From an uncultured Persicobacter sp. (GTDB lineage: Bacteria; Bacteroidota; Bacteroidia; Cytophagales; Cyclobacteriaceae): 64,000 bases of DNA. Below the pieces are notes generated by a model. The model saw only the letters and a list, made by a program, of their open reading frames with translations. It was not told where the DNA came from and made no database searches. The position numbers and the translations under genes are program-made. Shown here in pieces: positions 35,959-44,898 of this stretch. The stretch lies in the NCBI GenBank assembly GCA_947498325.1, contig CANMKE010000021.1, forward strand, positions 34,349 to 98,348, read 5' to 3'. The stretch's first letter is position 1. The number at the start of each line of letters is the position of its first letter.

Positions 35959-36549
35959 ATGATAATTCAGAATCGAAAATTGTTGCTATTAGGCTTTATT
36001 GTGACACTCTTTTGTATAGTGTCCTGCCAGAAAGATGATGATGAAGCAACGGCAATGCCTTCAGATTTTGAATTTTCAGCAGGCTACTACCAATTTTCTT
36101 CAGGAGTTTTTAATGAAGATTTTAAAATTGAGGTAGATGGGAATTCTAAACAGTTAACCAAGGGTGAAGATGCTTCCGATTATTTGGAAAATAGCCTCCT
36201 GATGTTGTTTTCGCCGTGTAATTCTTCGGAAACCTATCTTCATTTTGATGAAAATAATGAGGTCTACTTGGTTTGTCAAGATGGGGCACGTCAGTTTCTT
36301 GGGGTATATTCTCAGGAAGTTGAGGATCGTTTAGTTCGACTTGATTTACAAAGTCCTGTGGAGTATCGAATGATAATGGAGGATATTGTCGATGGGGAAG
36401 GCGAGGTAACCACTCGAATTCGTGCTTTTCCTATGCCTTCAAGGGTAGACCGATCATGGAATTTAAAAGAAACGATTGAAGCGAATAAGGATCTGATTCA
36501 ATTTGTGGATATTACTGTAAAAGCTACTTATTCCAACACGTTAAATTAA
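35959..36549 (+). CDS. hypothetical lipoprotein
   Basis: A hydrophobic signal ends with a clear lipobox IVSC followed by QKDDDE. The Q at +2 and acidic run after the Cys are typical of Bacteroidota lipoproteins, and the acidic run resembles the surface-export signal. The 170-residue mature part has polar beta-rich character and two Cys residues (CNSSE and CQDG). No family was recognised. It is divergent from the cysteine-desulfidase gene and convergent with the META-domain gene. Confidence 0.75.
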   Translation: MIIQNRKLLLLGFIVTLFCIVSCQKDDDEATAMPSDFEFSAGYYQFSSGVFNEDFKIEVDGNSKQLTKGEDASDYLENSLLMLFSPCNSSETYLHFDENNEVYLVCQDGARQFLGVYSQEVEDRLVRLDLQSPVEYRMIMEDIVDGEGEVTTRIRAFPMPSRVDRSWNLKETIEANKDLIQFVDITVKATYSNTLN

Positions 36550-36682
36550 TTGCAGATATATCCGAGAGGTCTGCTTTTTCGCTCTGCGGAAGTATCAAAG
36601 AGTAATTTCCAAATGATTCATGCTAATATTTGAGAAATAGCAAAACTAAAGGCGATCAGGCTGAGATTGTCTTTTTTTTCTA

Positions 36683-37825
36683 TCAGTAGAGGTACAAAGC
36701 AGACAGTTTCATGAGTTGAGTATGGGCATCGAAAAGGGTGAGTTCATCTCCATCAATCTGGAAATTAGTGGTTTTAAGCAGCGATTGCTCAAATTGTGTA
36801 TCGAGGTCTGTTTTTACTCCAGCAGAAAAATCCATTTCAGTGATGGAGAATTGGATGTTATGTTTTGTTCTCTGAAATTTACCCTTAAACGTGCCATTTG
36901 AAAAATCCCCAAAAAAGGTTTTTTGAGCATGGTTAAGGGTAATTTGTAAGTCTTTATGGTTGGAGTGATCCTTGGCGCGGATGTCCCAATTTTGCATTTC
37001 ACTCAGTACCCACCGTGTGTTGGTAAGTCTTGCGTTGGGTTTTTCTGTGAGCTCCAAATCTTTAAAGATCATCACGGGCAAGTTGTTTACCATCGTTTTT
37101 TCAAAACGAACAATAACATCCTTTCCCTGCAACTCCGTTTCCATTGGTGCCCATTTTTTAAAATCTTCATCTGATAAGACAAAAGTCGCTAAAAAATTAT
37201 TGGAAAGGTCAAGTACTAAGCTTGCCGTACTGTCTTCGTTATCGGTGATGCTGAGTAGTTTGCCCTGAAAGGGTTTTCTAAGTTCAGAAGCCAAGATATA
37301 GTTTTTCACTTTCAGGCTGTCGGCCATAAAGTAGGCATTTTCTATTTCCTGAGGCTGAAATTCTTTTTGATTTAATTCATACAGGGTTGCAGCCTGCTTA
37401 GTGAGGTAAGCAATATTATTTTTGTTTCTGTAATATCGTCGGTTCCGATTCAGCATCAGTTCGTCCGTTTCATCAACTTCTTGCTGATCAACCTTAATCA
37501 ACATATTATCCTTATAAAAATAGTCTTCTCTAAGGTTAAAATTTGGGCCATAATTATTGACAACCACATGAAATGGCTGATAGCTATTGTTAAAATAGGT
37601 AATGGGCTCGATAATCCAGCCTTTATACTCCATTAAATAGCCTCGACGCGTTATCGCACCTTTATTCACCCCTTCCAAGCCGCGTATTGAATCGCAATAC
37701 TGATCAATTTCCGAAATGGTCGTTTGTTGTTCCTGATTTTCGGACTGATCCCTTTGGGCAGTATGGCAACCAATTAGCTGGATGCTGAAAATCATCAGGA
37801 ATATATAGTTTATTATTAGACGCAT
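36683..37825 (-). CDS. lipoprotein with C-terminal META (HslJ-like) domain
   Basis: The signal peptide ends in lipobox LIGC (Cys20). The central region is an unrecognised beta-rich domain with VIVRFEKTMVNNLPVMIFKDLEL. The last 110 residues look like a META/HslJ domain: LTNTRWVLSEMQNW, a GTFKGKF strand and FQIDGDELTLFDA near the end. META domains occur in envelope stress proteins and are of uncertain function. The gene stands alone. Confidence 0.7.
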   Translation of the reverse strand: MRLIINYIFLMIFSIQLIGCHTAQRDQSENQEQQTTISEIDQYCDSIRGLEGVNKGAITRRGYLMEYKGWIIEPITYFNNSYQPFHVVVNNYGPNFNLREDYFYKDNMLIKVDQQEVDETDELMLNRNRRYYRNKNNIAYLTKQAATLYELNQKEFQPQEIENAYFMADSLKVKNYILASELRKPFQGKLLSITDNEDSTASLVLDLSNNFLATFVLSDEDFKKWAPMETELQGKDVIVRFEKTMVNNLPVMIFKDLELTEKPNARLTNTRWVLSEMQNWDIRAKDHSNHKDLQITLNHAQKTFFGDFSNGTFKGKFQRTKHNIQFSITEMDFSAGVKTDLDTQFEQSLLKTTNFQIDGDELTLFDAHTQLMKLSALYLY

Positions 37826-38193
37826 GTATCTTAATTTTATAATGCTGTCAAAACTATGAAAAAATAGTTAAACAACGCTAATATGATATGCCTAAAATTA
37901 ATGAAAAGGCAATGTGAGGAGGTTTTTTGATGTTAAATAAGTAAAAACCCCAACGGTGATTTTTATCTGACTTTTGATTGCGGTTTTTATGCCGTAAAAG
38001 CACTGTTACAATTGAAAGGTTAAATTCATACGAATCTCTTTTCATCATTTCTTGGAGGTTTTCTCCAAAATAAGACCCCAATTTGTTTTCCAAATAGATC
38101 GTGAAGGAGCTGCTTTTAAGTGGCTCTTTCCATTTTTGGCGGGCAGGTATTTAATTGTATCTTTGCAGATTAAATTATTGAGCCGATACAGAT
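37826..38193. other. intergenic region with divergent promoters
   Basis: This 368-bp spacer lies between two divergent genes. The only clear signal is the promoter at 38135-38165. A 71-codon minus-strand frame at 37878-38093 has no family features and is not annotated. Confidence 0.55.
38135..38165 (+). promoter_or_regulatory. Bacteroidota-type sigma promoter
   Basis: TTTG at 38135-38138 and TATCTTTG at 38158-38165 are 19 bp apart. This matches the Bacteroidota housekeeping promoter (-33 TTTG, -7 TAnnTTTG) and lies 28 bp before the start at 38194. Confidence 0.75.
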
Positions 38194-38979
38194 ATGGATA
38201 TTAAAGTAGAAAAGAAATATTTACTGGAAGCACTTCAGGAGCACTTCAATCTGGAGGGATTCGAAAATGCAGATGAACTTCAGAAGGCGCTGGAGCAGGT
38301 ACCGAAAGTTTATGACCTTTTCCCTGAGTTGGTAGGGTTTATTGATTTTTGGCGTCAGCAGGAAGACAAGCTAAATTTGATCTATGTCGATTATGCACTG
38401 AAAACGGGTAAAAATGCATTGGACCACGAAGGTTTCTATGAGTTTTTACTTTATATGTATGAAAGTGCCCGCATGAAAGTGGAAGGCTTAAGCTTGAAAG
38501 AGGCGGCCAGCACACCTCAACTGGATTACCTGATGGGGCAATCGGAAGCCGAAGCCGACGGTTTGGAGTATAACTTTACGCCAAGCCAACTGACTTTGGT
38601 GTTCAGCAATCTATTGGAATTGATTTTGACCAAGGAGGAGGATTTGAAAACGGCGTTTAACGATTTCAAAACTCAGCAACAAGTAGATTATAACTTCAAT
38701 ACTTACATGGGTGTGATTTTCACCAAAGGAATTTTGGAGAAAAACTGGCAAACTATGCGTCAGTATAGCGCACCTAATGAAGAGGTGTTCTTGACTCTGG
38801 AAAGTTTTGAGGTAAGTAACCATCTTTCTACATTCCTGGATTACTTCAGTAAAATGGAAGGTAAAATGCGAAAAGACTTTGCACGTTTGCATGCTAATGA
38901 TCAAAAACGCTTTGAAGATTTTGCGGCACAAATTTATGTATCCTTCAAGTATCAGGGTGCAGGGCAGAGTGAATCCTAA
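38194..38979 (+). CDS. hypothetical cytoplasmic helical protein
   Basis: The 261-residue protein has no signal peptide or membrane segment and is predicted mostly helical and acidic. It has several aromatic-rich amphipathic helices, for example LFPELVGFIDFWRQQEDKL, FYEFLLYMYESARMKVEGL and FLDYFSKMEGKMRKDF. I do not recognise a family or an active site. It has a strong promoter (38135-38165), so it is likely a genuine, well-expressed gene. A long 3' region ends in a terminator at 39115-39153. Confidence 0.75.
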   Translation: MDIKVEKKYLLEALQEHFNLEGFENADELQKALEQVPKVYDLFPELVGFIDFWRQQEDKLNLIYVDYALKTGKNALDHEGFYEFLLYMYESARMKVEGLSLKEAASTPQLDYLMGQSEAEADGLEYNFTPSQLTLVFSNLLELILTKEEDLKTAFNDFKTQQQVDYNFNTYMGVIFTKGILEKNWQTMRQYSAPNEEVFLTLESFEVSNHLSTFLDYFSKMEGKMRKDFARLHANDQKRFEDFAAQIYVSFKYQGAGQSES

Positions 38980-39114
38980 TTCCCAAAGATAGAAATTAAC
39001 TCCCAATGTGGGGGCTGTTGAAATATTTAATAGCCCTGTAACTCGCTGAGGTGTATTTATTTACATTGGCATGTTTATTGTTTATACTTTAGCATAGGTT
39101 GATGTTGGGTTGAA

Positions 39115-39153
39115 AGGCGAATGTATGCATAGCATATATATCGCCTTTTTTTT
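39115..39153 (+). terminator. intrinsic terminator with a long stem
   Basis: AGGCGA/TCGCCT forms the base of the stem and ATGTATGC/GCATATAT extends it with one G-T pair and one bulged A; the loop is ATA. A run of T follows. Confidence 0.85.
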
Positions 39154-39469
39154 ATGTGATTTTTTTCCAGATTACGCCACCTATCTCCTCGCATAGTGGA
39201 ATGGTTATTCCCACTGATGCTGAAAGTTTTAATGATCGATTTTCATCGGTCTGAGTTTAAAGGTTTGGTGAACAGTTCCTTAAATGCAATTCAGCATACA
39301 TAATTACAGTTTCTCAAGAATTTGAGACTGATGTAATATTTTCTGAAAAATTCCGCTTCTTAAATGCTGTCATACCTGTTCAATATAAAAGCCTGACATT
39401 TAAAATTTTACTTGTCCTTTATTGCGAATGTGTATAGTGATTTGTTGAATGTGATAGGCAGGCTTTAAT

Positions 39470-39490
39470 AAGGCACTTATTTTGTGCCTT
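39470..39490 (+). promoter_or_regulatory. leader hairpin before beta-helix paralogue B
   Basis: AAGGCAC and GTGCCTT form a perfect 7-bp stem, 39 bp before the start codon, without a T tract. It may affect mRNA stability or translation, or be a protein site. Paralogue A has no equivalent. Confidence 0.35.
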
Positions 39491-39528
39491 TAATGACTTA
39501 ACTATTTAGAATTCAATCATTAAAACCT

Positions 39529-41049
39529 ATGAAATTATTATTTTTGAACTTATTGATGATCCTCTCCCTGGTTTCTTATCAGGCAAGTGGTCAGGTGATT
39601 AAAGTCGCCGCAAAGGATGCTACTGCTGCGGAAAAAGCGGCAGCGAAGTATCAGTGTAACGGACAGAAGGATCAGGTGGAAATCAATAATGCTTTAAAGG
39701 AAGGAAAAACGGTGGAACTTTCTTCTGGCAATTTTTCTTGCGATGGAACCATCAACGGAGGCGCTAACATTTTACAGGGAAAAGGAAAGGGCACCACCAA
39801 GATTGTAACCACCGCTGGCACTGGTTTAAAATTCCAGGGGAGTCGATCTGAGCGAAATAAATTTTCTGCAACGATTCAAAAGGGGGCAAAAAAAATAGAT
39901 GTAAAAAAAGACTTGAGTCCATGGGTAAATCCTGGAGATCGTGTTTTAATTACTTCTGATGATATGTATTGTGGCCTACGTCAGTATTACCGGAAGGGTG
40001 AAAGTGTGATTGTTGAGCGCGTGGAAGGAAGTAGCCTGGTATTGCAGTCTGGGCTGAAAGATACTTATACCACTAACATTAGGGTCTATACTTATAATAT
40101 GATTAATAATGTTGGGGTGGAAAATCTGACTTTTGAGGTAAGAAATAGCTCCATCAGTCTATTTATTGAAAATGCCACCAATGTTTTTTATAAAAATATT
40201 GACTTGAAGGATCCGACGGAAAAGTGCTGGCAAGGATTTAGAATTTCTCACGTTTACGGTTTCGTATATCAGAACCTTCGGGCAGAAGGAATTTTGCACG
40301 ACCATTCTTCGAATAACCCACACGGTTATGGTTTCTATCTCTCAGGGGCTGAGGATGGAGAATTGCTCAATTGTTATGGCTACAATAACAAGCACTCCTT
40401 TGAGGTTTCTGGTTATGGTTACGTGCCCGTTACCCGCAATATTGTGATTAAGGATTGTGTTGCTGATAATGACTGGAAGGCGGGATTTAGTACCCACGGG
40501 GCGGCTTCAGGTATTGACTGGATCAATTGTACAGTGAAAGAAGGTAATGGGGGTTTTCTGATTAGAAGTGACAATAACCGAATTATTAATCCGAAGGTGA
40601 GCTTTAGAAGCGGTGCTTATAATGCACCATTTTTTATTGGGGAGTACACTCAGCAGGGTGGTACTTGGGATAAGTATGATGGTATTGGAGGTGATCAGTT
40701 GGTGATCGAGAATGCGGAGGTAAACTGTAATAATAATTCGGTGCCTTATTTTCAGTTTCGCGATCCGATCAGAACGGTTCATATTTCTGGCGGAACATTT
40801 CAGGGAGCACGAAATGGAATTCTCTTTGGGGAAGGAAAGGTGTGTGATGATTTCGACCTGAAGGATGTTACTTTCAAGGCCGGAGGTATGAAAACGCTTT
40901 TTGATATTCACCCTAAATCTGGGGCCCCTACTTTGCATATTTCTTTTGAGAATGTAAATATTTGTGGTGCAACAGATGGAATTGACCTACTGAAAACAGA
41001 TCAGGAGGTTAATCTAACCATGAAGGGGGTAGATATGAGCTGTAATTGA
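39529..41049 (+). CDS. secreted right-handed beta-helix protein (paralogue B)
   Basis: The 506-residue protein is colinear with the product of 27878-29422. It has a signal peptide (residues 1-21, ending ASGQ), KYQCNGQKDQVEINNAL, VELSSGNFSCDG and ILQGKGKGTTKI. The repeated strands include NLRAEGILHDH, NCYGYNNKHSFEVSGYG, NDWKAGFSTHGAASGI, NCTVKEGNGGFLIRSD and EYTQQGGTWDKYDGIGG. The fold should be a parallel beta-helix for extracellular polysaccharide. It lies immediately before the polysaccharide cluster, separated by a terminator, so a role in processing that polymer is possible but unproven. Confidence 0.75.
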   Translation: MKLLFLNLLMILSLVSYQASGQVIKVAAKDATAAEKAAAKYQCNGQKDQVEINNALKEGKTVELSSGNFSCDGTINGGANILQGKGKGTTKIVTTAGTGLKFQGSRSERNKFSATIQKGAKKIDVKKDLSPWVNPGDRVLITSDDMYCGLRQYYRKGESVIVERVEGSSLVLQSGLKDTYTTNIRVYTYNMINNVGVENLTFEVRNSSISLFIENATNVFYKNIDLKDPTEKCWQGFRISHVYGFVYQNLRAEGILHDHSSNNPHGYGFYLSGAEDGELLNCYGYNNKHSFEVSGYGYVPVTRNIVIKDCVADNDWKAGFSTHGAASGIDWINCTVKEGNGGFLIRSDNNRIINPKVSFRSGAYNAPFFIGEYTQQGGTWDKYDGIGGDQLVIENAEVNCNNNSVPYFQFRDPIRTVHISGGTFQGARNGILFGEGKVCDDFDLKDVTFKAGGMKTLFDIHPKSGAPTLHISFENVNICGATDGIDLLKTDQEVNLTMKGVDMSCN

Positions 41050-41068
41050 TCTTTAACAATGATGAAAC

Positions 41069-41092
41069 AGGAGGCTTCGGTCTCCTTTTTTT
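41069..41092 (+). terminator. intrinsic terminator with a TTCG tetraloop
   Basis: AGGAGGC and GTCTCCT pair (one G-T) around a stable TTCG loop closed by C-G, followed by a T run. Confidence 0.92.
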
Positions 41093-41218
41093 ATGCCCAA
41101 AATTTTGGGTTCTTCATAAAATGAGGGTGTTGATATGATATTGATCGGTAGGGAGTAACCCGTCTTTATAAAGTAAGTTATCAAAATATATAACATCACT
41201 TAACTCAACAGAGCCTCG

Positions 41219-42607
41219 ATGAAAGTAAGATTTAATAAATTTTGGTTGGTTTTTTTAACGGCCATTGATCTGGTTTTTGTATTTAGCTCGCTGCAAATAG
41301 CTTATTTGCTGACTTTTAAAACCAATGAGATTGAAGACTACTATTTGTCTTTTTTTTTATTCTACAGTATTGGATGGGTTGTTTCTTCTTTCTTTTCGCA
41401 TATAGCACGACTGCAATGGGACACCGACCTCAAGGAAATTCTTTTGATGAATTTGTACGGCTTTATCATGCATATCATAGCCGTAATTGGTATTGTATCG
41501 CTTTACGATAACTTGGCCTTTTCTTATAGTTTCATTTTTTTCGCTGCTGTTTTGACCCTCTTGTTCACTTCAAGTATTCGCATTGTCTTTTTCTTTGTTT
41601 TGGAGAATTTCAGTCATAAGGCACAAGAGCATTTCAATGTGGTGGTTTATGGCGTGAATGAGGATATGCGTAACCTTCGACAGTATTTTATTAAAAATCA
41701 GGACCTCGGGTATAAATTTTCAGGTATTTACGGACAAGCGGATCGGGCTCCTGATTCCATGGAATTTTTAGGGAATTTTGAAGCTTTGAAGAGCAAGCTG
41801 GACTCTGGGGCTATCGATATGATTTATATTACAGCGCCGATTGAGACCCACTCGATGAAGGAATGGCATGAATTTTCGGAAAATTGTGATCGTAACTGTA
41901 TTCATTTGGGGATGTCCACTAAAATGTCTGTGCTCTTGGACCGAAAAGTGAAGGAGGTCGTTAATTTTGGAGGGGTAGATATTGTACTAAAAAGACCTTT
42001 GCCCTTGTCAAATTATTCAAATGTATTGGCAAAACGAATATTTGACATTGTGTTTTCCTCTTTTGTCATATTCTTTATCTTTCCCTTTATTCTACCCATC
42101 ATTGCTTTGATTATCAAGCTGGAGTCACCTGGTCCTATTTTCTTTAAGCAGTTGCGACCGGGTAAGAAAAATAAGCTGTTCAAATGTTATAAATTTCGAA
42201 CCATGCGGGTAAATAATGTAGGAGCGTTGCAAGCCTCCAAAAATGACCCACGGATTACCCGTTTTGGAGCCATTATGCGAAAAACGAGTATTGATGAATT
42301 GCCTCAATTTTTTAATGTACTTTTCGGTGATATGTCGGTGGTTGGTCCTCGACCAAATATGGTTATTCAACTCGAAGAGTTTGGGAAGACGATTAGGTCC
42401 TATTCCGAACGTCATATGGTAACCCCAGGCATTACAGGTTATGCACAAATTAATGGTTTTAGAGGGGAAACACGAGCTGATGGCGCCATGGAGAAACGTG
42501 TTCAGTACGATGTTGAATATATGGAGAATTGGACCTTAGGCCTTGATGTGAAGATCATTTTTCTGACGGTGTACAATATGATACGTGGGGAAAAGAATGC
42601 TTATTAA
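41219..42607 (+). CDS. undecaprenyl-phosphate sugar phosphotransferase
   Basis: The 462-residue protein is a polyprenyl glycosyl-1-phosphate transferase of the WcaJ/WbaP type. Four to five membrane helices (about residues 10-120) precede a Rossmann-like domain and another helix (about 275-300). The catalytic domain follows, with ESPGPIFFKQLRPGKKNKLFKCYKFRTM, TSIDELPQFFNVLFGDMSVVGPRP and VTPGITGYAQI. It loads the first sugar-1-phosphate onto undecaprenyl phosphate at the inner membrane and so starts the repeat unit. It heads the cluster and is the first gene after the terminator at 41069. Confidence 0.93.
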   Translation: MKVRFNKFWLVFLTAIDLVFVFSSLQIAYLLTFKTNEIEDYYLSFFLFYSIGWVVSSFFSHIARLQWDTDLKEILLMNLYGFIMHIIAVIGIVSLYDNLAFSYSFIFFAAVLTLLFTSSIRIVFFFVLENFSHKAQEHFNVVVYGVNEDMRNLRQYFIKNQDLGYKFSGIYGQADRAPDSMEFLGNFEALKSKLDSGAIDMIYITAPIETHSMKEWHEFSENCDRNCIHLGMSTKMSVLLDRKVKEVVNFGGVDIVLKRPLPLSNYSNVLAKRIFDIVFSSFVIFFIFPFILPIIALIIKLESPGPIFFKQLRPGKKNKLFKCYKFRTMRVNNVGALQASKNDPRITRFGAIMRKTSIDELPQFFNVLFGDMSVVGPRPNMVIQLEEFGKTIRSYSERHMVTPGITGYAQINGFRGETRADGAMEKRVQYDVEYMENWTLGLDVKIIFLTVYNMIRGEKNAY

Positions 42608-42710
42608 ACATGAAAATTTTGAACTTTTACCATATTCAGTACAACCTTTGACCTAATGCAAGGTTATTTCATTAAGTAGTCATCTGTTTGTCAACCTAAA
42701 AAATGAAGCG

Positions 42711-43841
42711 GTGAGTAATATTTTAGAAAAATTCAAGGGACGTCGTGTGTTAGTCACAGGGCATACAGGTTTCAAAGGAAGCTGGTTGAGTATTTGGCTT
42801 AAGCACCTTGGTGCTGAGGTATTCGGCTATGCTTTAGCTGCTGAGGAACAGTCGCTGTTCAATGTTACCGACTTATCGACTCAAATTCATCACTTTGAAG
42901 GAGATGTGCGCAATTTTGAGCAACTCAATAATTACATTCGATCCGTTGAGCCTGAAATTATTTTTCATCTTGCAGCTCAACCTTTAGTGCGTTACAGTTA
43001 TGATCAGCCCAAGGAAACCTATGAAGTAAATGTCATGGGGACCCTGAATGTTTTGGAATGTGTCAGGCACCTTGATCGCGAATTGACGGTGATTTGTGTA
43101 ACAACAGACAAAAGTTATGACAATAAAGAATGGATCTGGGGTTACCGTGAGAACGATGCCATGGGAGGGCATGACCCTTATTCTTCCTCCAAAGGCTGCT
43201 GCGAATTGCTGATTGATTCTTATAATAAATCATATTTTTTGGGCGACAATGGTGCGCGGGTCAAGTTAGCCTCTGTGCGTGCAGGGAATGTGATCGGCGG
43301 CGGAGATTGGGCCAAAGATCGAATCGTACCCGACTGCATAGCGGCATTGGCTGGCGATCAGGAAATTTTAGTAAGAAACCCTTATGCCACCCGACCCTGG
43401 CAACATGTTTTAGAGCCGCTCGGTGGTTACCTTTTATTGGGAATCAAATTACTGACCCAAGAGACGAATGTTGATCGACTAACTGGGGCGTTTAATTTTG
43501 GTCCTTCTATAGCCTCCAACAGATCAGTAGGAGAGCTTGTCGATAATATTGTAAGCCAATGGGGAACTGGCGTGTGGATCAATGGTTTTGAAGGAGATGC
43601 GCCACATGAAGCAAATTTACTTAATCTAACCATTGATAAAGCGTTTCATTTACTGAATTGGCTCCCGGTCTGGGACTTTGATGAAACGGTCAAACGGACC
43701 GTGTCATGGTATAAAAATTATCAGAAATCTGAGACACTTATCTTGTGTAAAGAGCAGATTCTTGATTATCAATATTCTTTTTATCAGAACTACAAAAAAC
43801 AAATAAACCAATATGGAACGCCTGCCCACCCCGCTGAATGA
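42711..43841 (+). CDS. rfbG: CDP-glucose 4,6-dehydratase
   Basis: The 376-residue SDR enzyme starts with GTG at 42711 (MSNILEKF). It has the nucleotide loop VTGHTGFKGSWL (residues 15-26), FHLAAQPLVRYSY, TTDKSYDNKEW and the catalytic Tyr157-x3-Lys161 in DPYSSSKG. The FKGSWL and TTDKSYDNKEW pieces are characteristic of RfbG/DdhB. It converts CDP-glucose to CDP-4-keto-6-deoxyglucose. The expected partner, glucose-1-phosphate cytidylyltransferase (rfbF), is not in the window. The next gene starts inside its last 29 bases. Confidence 0.92.
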   Translation: MSNILEKFKGRRVLVTGHTGFKGSWLSIWLKHLGAEVFGYALAAEEQSLFNVTDLSTQIHHFEGDVRNFEQLNNYIRSVEPEIIFHLAAQPLVRYSYDQPKETYEVNVMGTLNVLECVRHLDRELTVICVTTDKSYDNKEWIWGYRENDAMGGHDPYSSSKGCCELLIDSYNKSYFLGDNGARVKLASVRAGNVIGGGDWAKDRIVPDCIAALAGDQEILVRNPYATRPWQHVLEPLGGYLLLGIKLLTQETNVDRLTGAFNFGPSIASNRSVGELVDNIVSQWGTGVWINGFEGDAPHEANLLNLTIDKAFHLLNWLPVWDFDETVKRTVSWYKNYQKSETLILCKEQILDYQYSFYQNYKKQINQYGTPAHPAE

Positions 43842-44373
43842 TTGTTTTGAAATTAAAATACCTGCTTTTGCGGATGAGCGAGGTAAATTGGTGAAGCTTT
43901 TTCATCGCCCAAATTTCGATGCCATTGGTATTAATGCTCACTTTAATGAAATCTATGTTTCAGAATCTCACAAAGGGGTTTTGAGAGGCCTTCATTTTCA
44001 GTCCCCCCCCTTTCAGCACAGTAAAATTGTGGGCTGTATTCAAGGGTCATTGTTTGATGTTGTGGTTGATATCCGTGTGGGAAGTGATACTTATGGACAC
44101 AGTTACAGTACCATTTTAGATGCTCAAGCACCCAAGCTTTTGTATGTCCCTGAAGGCTTTGCACATGGTTTTGTGGCCTTGGAAGACAATACCTTATTCA
44201 CTTGCATGTCGAGCCACGAATACAGTGCCGAAGGCGACGCTGGATTGCTATGGAGTTCGATTGATGTGGAGTGGCCCAAGCTGGCGCTGTCGGTTTCCGA
44301 GAAAGATCAAAATCAGCCTGCACTTCAAAATTTTGAATCACCTTTTCAATACATATTAAATGATCCTTCCTGA
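43813..44373 (+). CDS. RmlC-like NDP-4-keto-6-deoxysugar 3,5-epimerase family protein (1)
   Basis: The 186-residue cupin has VLRGLHFQSPP with the catalytic-base His, VVVDIRVGSDTYG, LYVPEGFAHGF and SSHEYSAEGDAG, matching RmlC/RfbC enzymes. It would epimerise C3 and/or C5 of the ketosugar made by RfbG. It begins inside rfbG (29-bp overlap) and overlaps the next gene by 14 bp, so translation is likely coupled. The length and fold match RmlC, but the context suggests a CDP-bound rather than dTDP-bound substrate. Confidence 0.88.
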   Translation: MERLPTPLNDCFEIKIPAFADERGKLVKLFHRPNFDAIGINAHFNEIYVSESHKGVLRGLHFQSPPFQHSKIVGCIQGSLFDVVVDIRVGSDTYGHSYSTILDAQAPKLLYVPEGFAHGFVALEDNTLFTCMSSHEYSAEGDAGLLWSSIDVEWPKLALSVSEKDQNQPALQNFESPFQYILNDPS

Positions 44374-44887
44374 GACTGAAACTTACCGTTTAATTTCTCC
44401 ACGCGTAAATCAGGGGGATCATCGTGGGCGCTTTGTAAAGTATTTTTCTGCCGACTCAGCTGAGGAGGTGATTCCTATGGTAGAGTCCTTTTATTCGACA
44501 AGTGCAAAAGGCGTTATTCGTGGAATGCACTTTCAGTCTGGGGAATATGCCCAAGCTAAATTGGTTACCTGCGTTTATGGGGAAATTCTTGATGTGATTG
44601 TTGATTTACGGAAGGATCAATCCACCTATGGGGAGGTATTTTCTACGGTTTTATCCTCGGAAAATGCCAATTGTTTGTATATTCCAGTAGGGTTTGCTCA
44701 CGGATTCAAGACCTTATCTGAGCATGCGACAGTGCTGTATCACTGTACGGCTGCCTATTCAGCACAGCATGAAGGCGGCGTACATCTAGACTCGTTGGGT
44801 TTTGACTGGGGAGTAATTGATGCCGACTTACTTTCCGTACGCGACAAATCCTTTTTACCCCTTGACACTTTTAAGAGCCCATTTTAA
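44360..44887 (+). CDS. RmlC-like NDP-4-keto-6-deoxysugar epimerase family protein (2)
   Basis: This 175-residue cupin is a diverged relative of the preceding one: VIRGMHFQSGEYAQAKLVTC, DVIVDLRKDQSTYG, LYIPVGFAHGFKTLSE and HCTAAYSAQHEGGV. The catalytic His and the LYIPxGFAHGF strand are kept. Two adjacent RmlC-like genes suggest two successive or alternative epimerisations, or a heteromeric enzyme. It overlaps its upstream neighbour by 14 bp and precedes the SAF-domain gene by 11 bp. Confidence 0.85.
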   Translation: MILPETETYRLISPRVNQGDHRGRFVKYFSADSAEEVIPMVESFYSTSAKGVIRGMHFQSGEYAQAKLVTCVYGEILDVIVDLRKDQSTYGEVFSTVLSSENANCLYIPVGFAHGFKTLSEHATVLYHCTAAYSAQHEGGVHLDSLGFDWGVIDADLLSVRDKSFLPLDTFKSPF

Positions 44888-44898
44888 CCTGTACCGAT

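Larger units (their letters stand above)
38980..39528. other. intergenic region with terminator and leader hairpin
   Basis: This 549-bp spacer holds a small hairpin GGGCTGTT/AATAGCCC around 39011-39035, the terminator at 39115-39153 and a leader hairpin at 39470-39490 before the next gene. The distance from the stop at 38979 to the terminator is about 135 bases. No gene is supported. Confidence 0.5.

Noticed and set aside
37878..38093. 71-codon minus-strand frame
   Set aside because: It lies in a spacer between divergent genes and has no recognisable features or own promoter.
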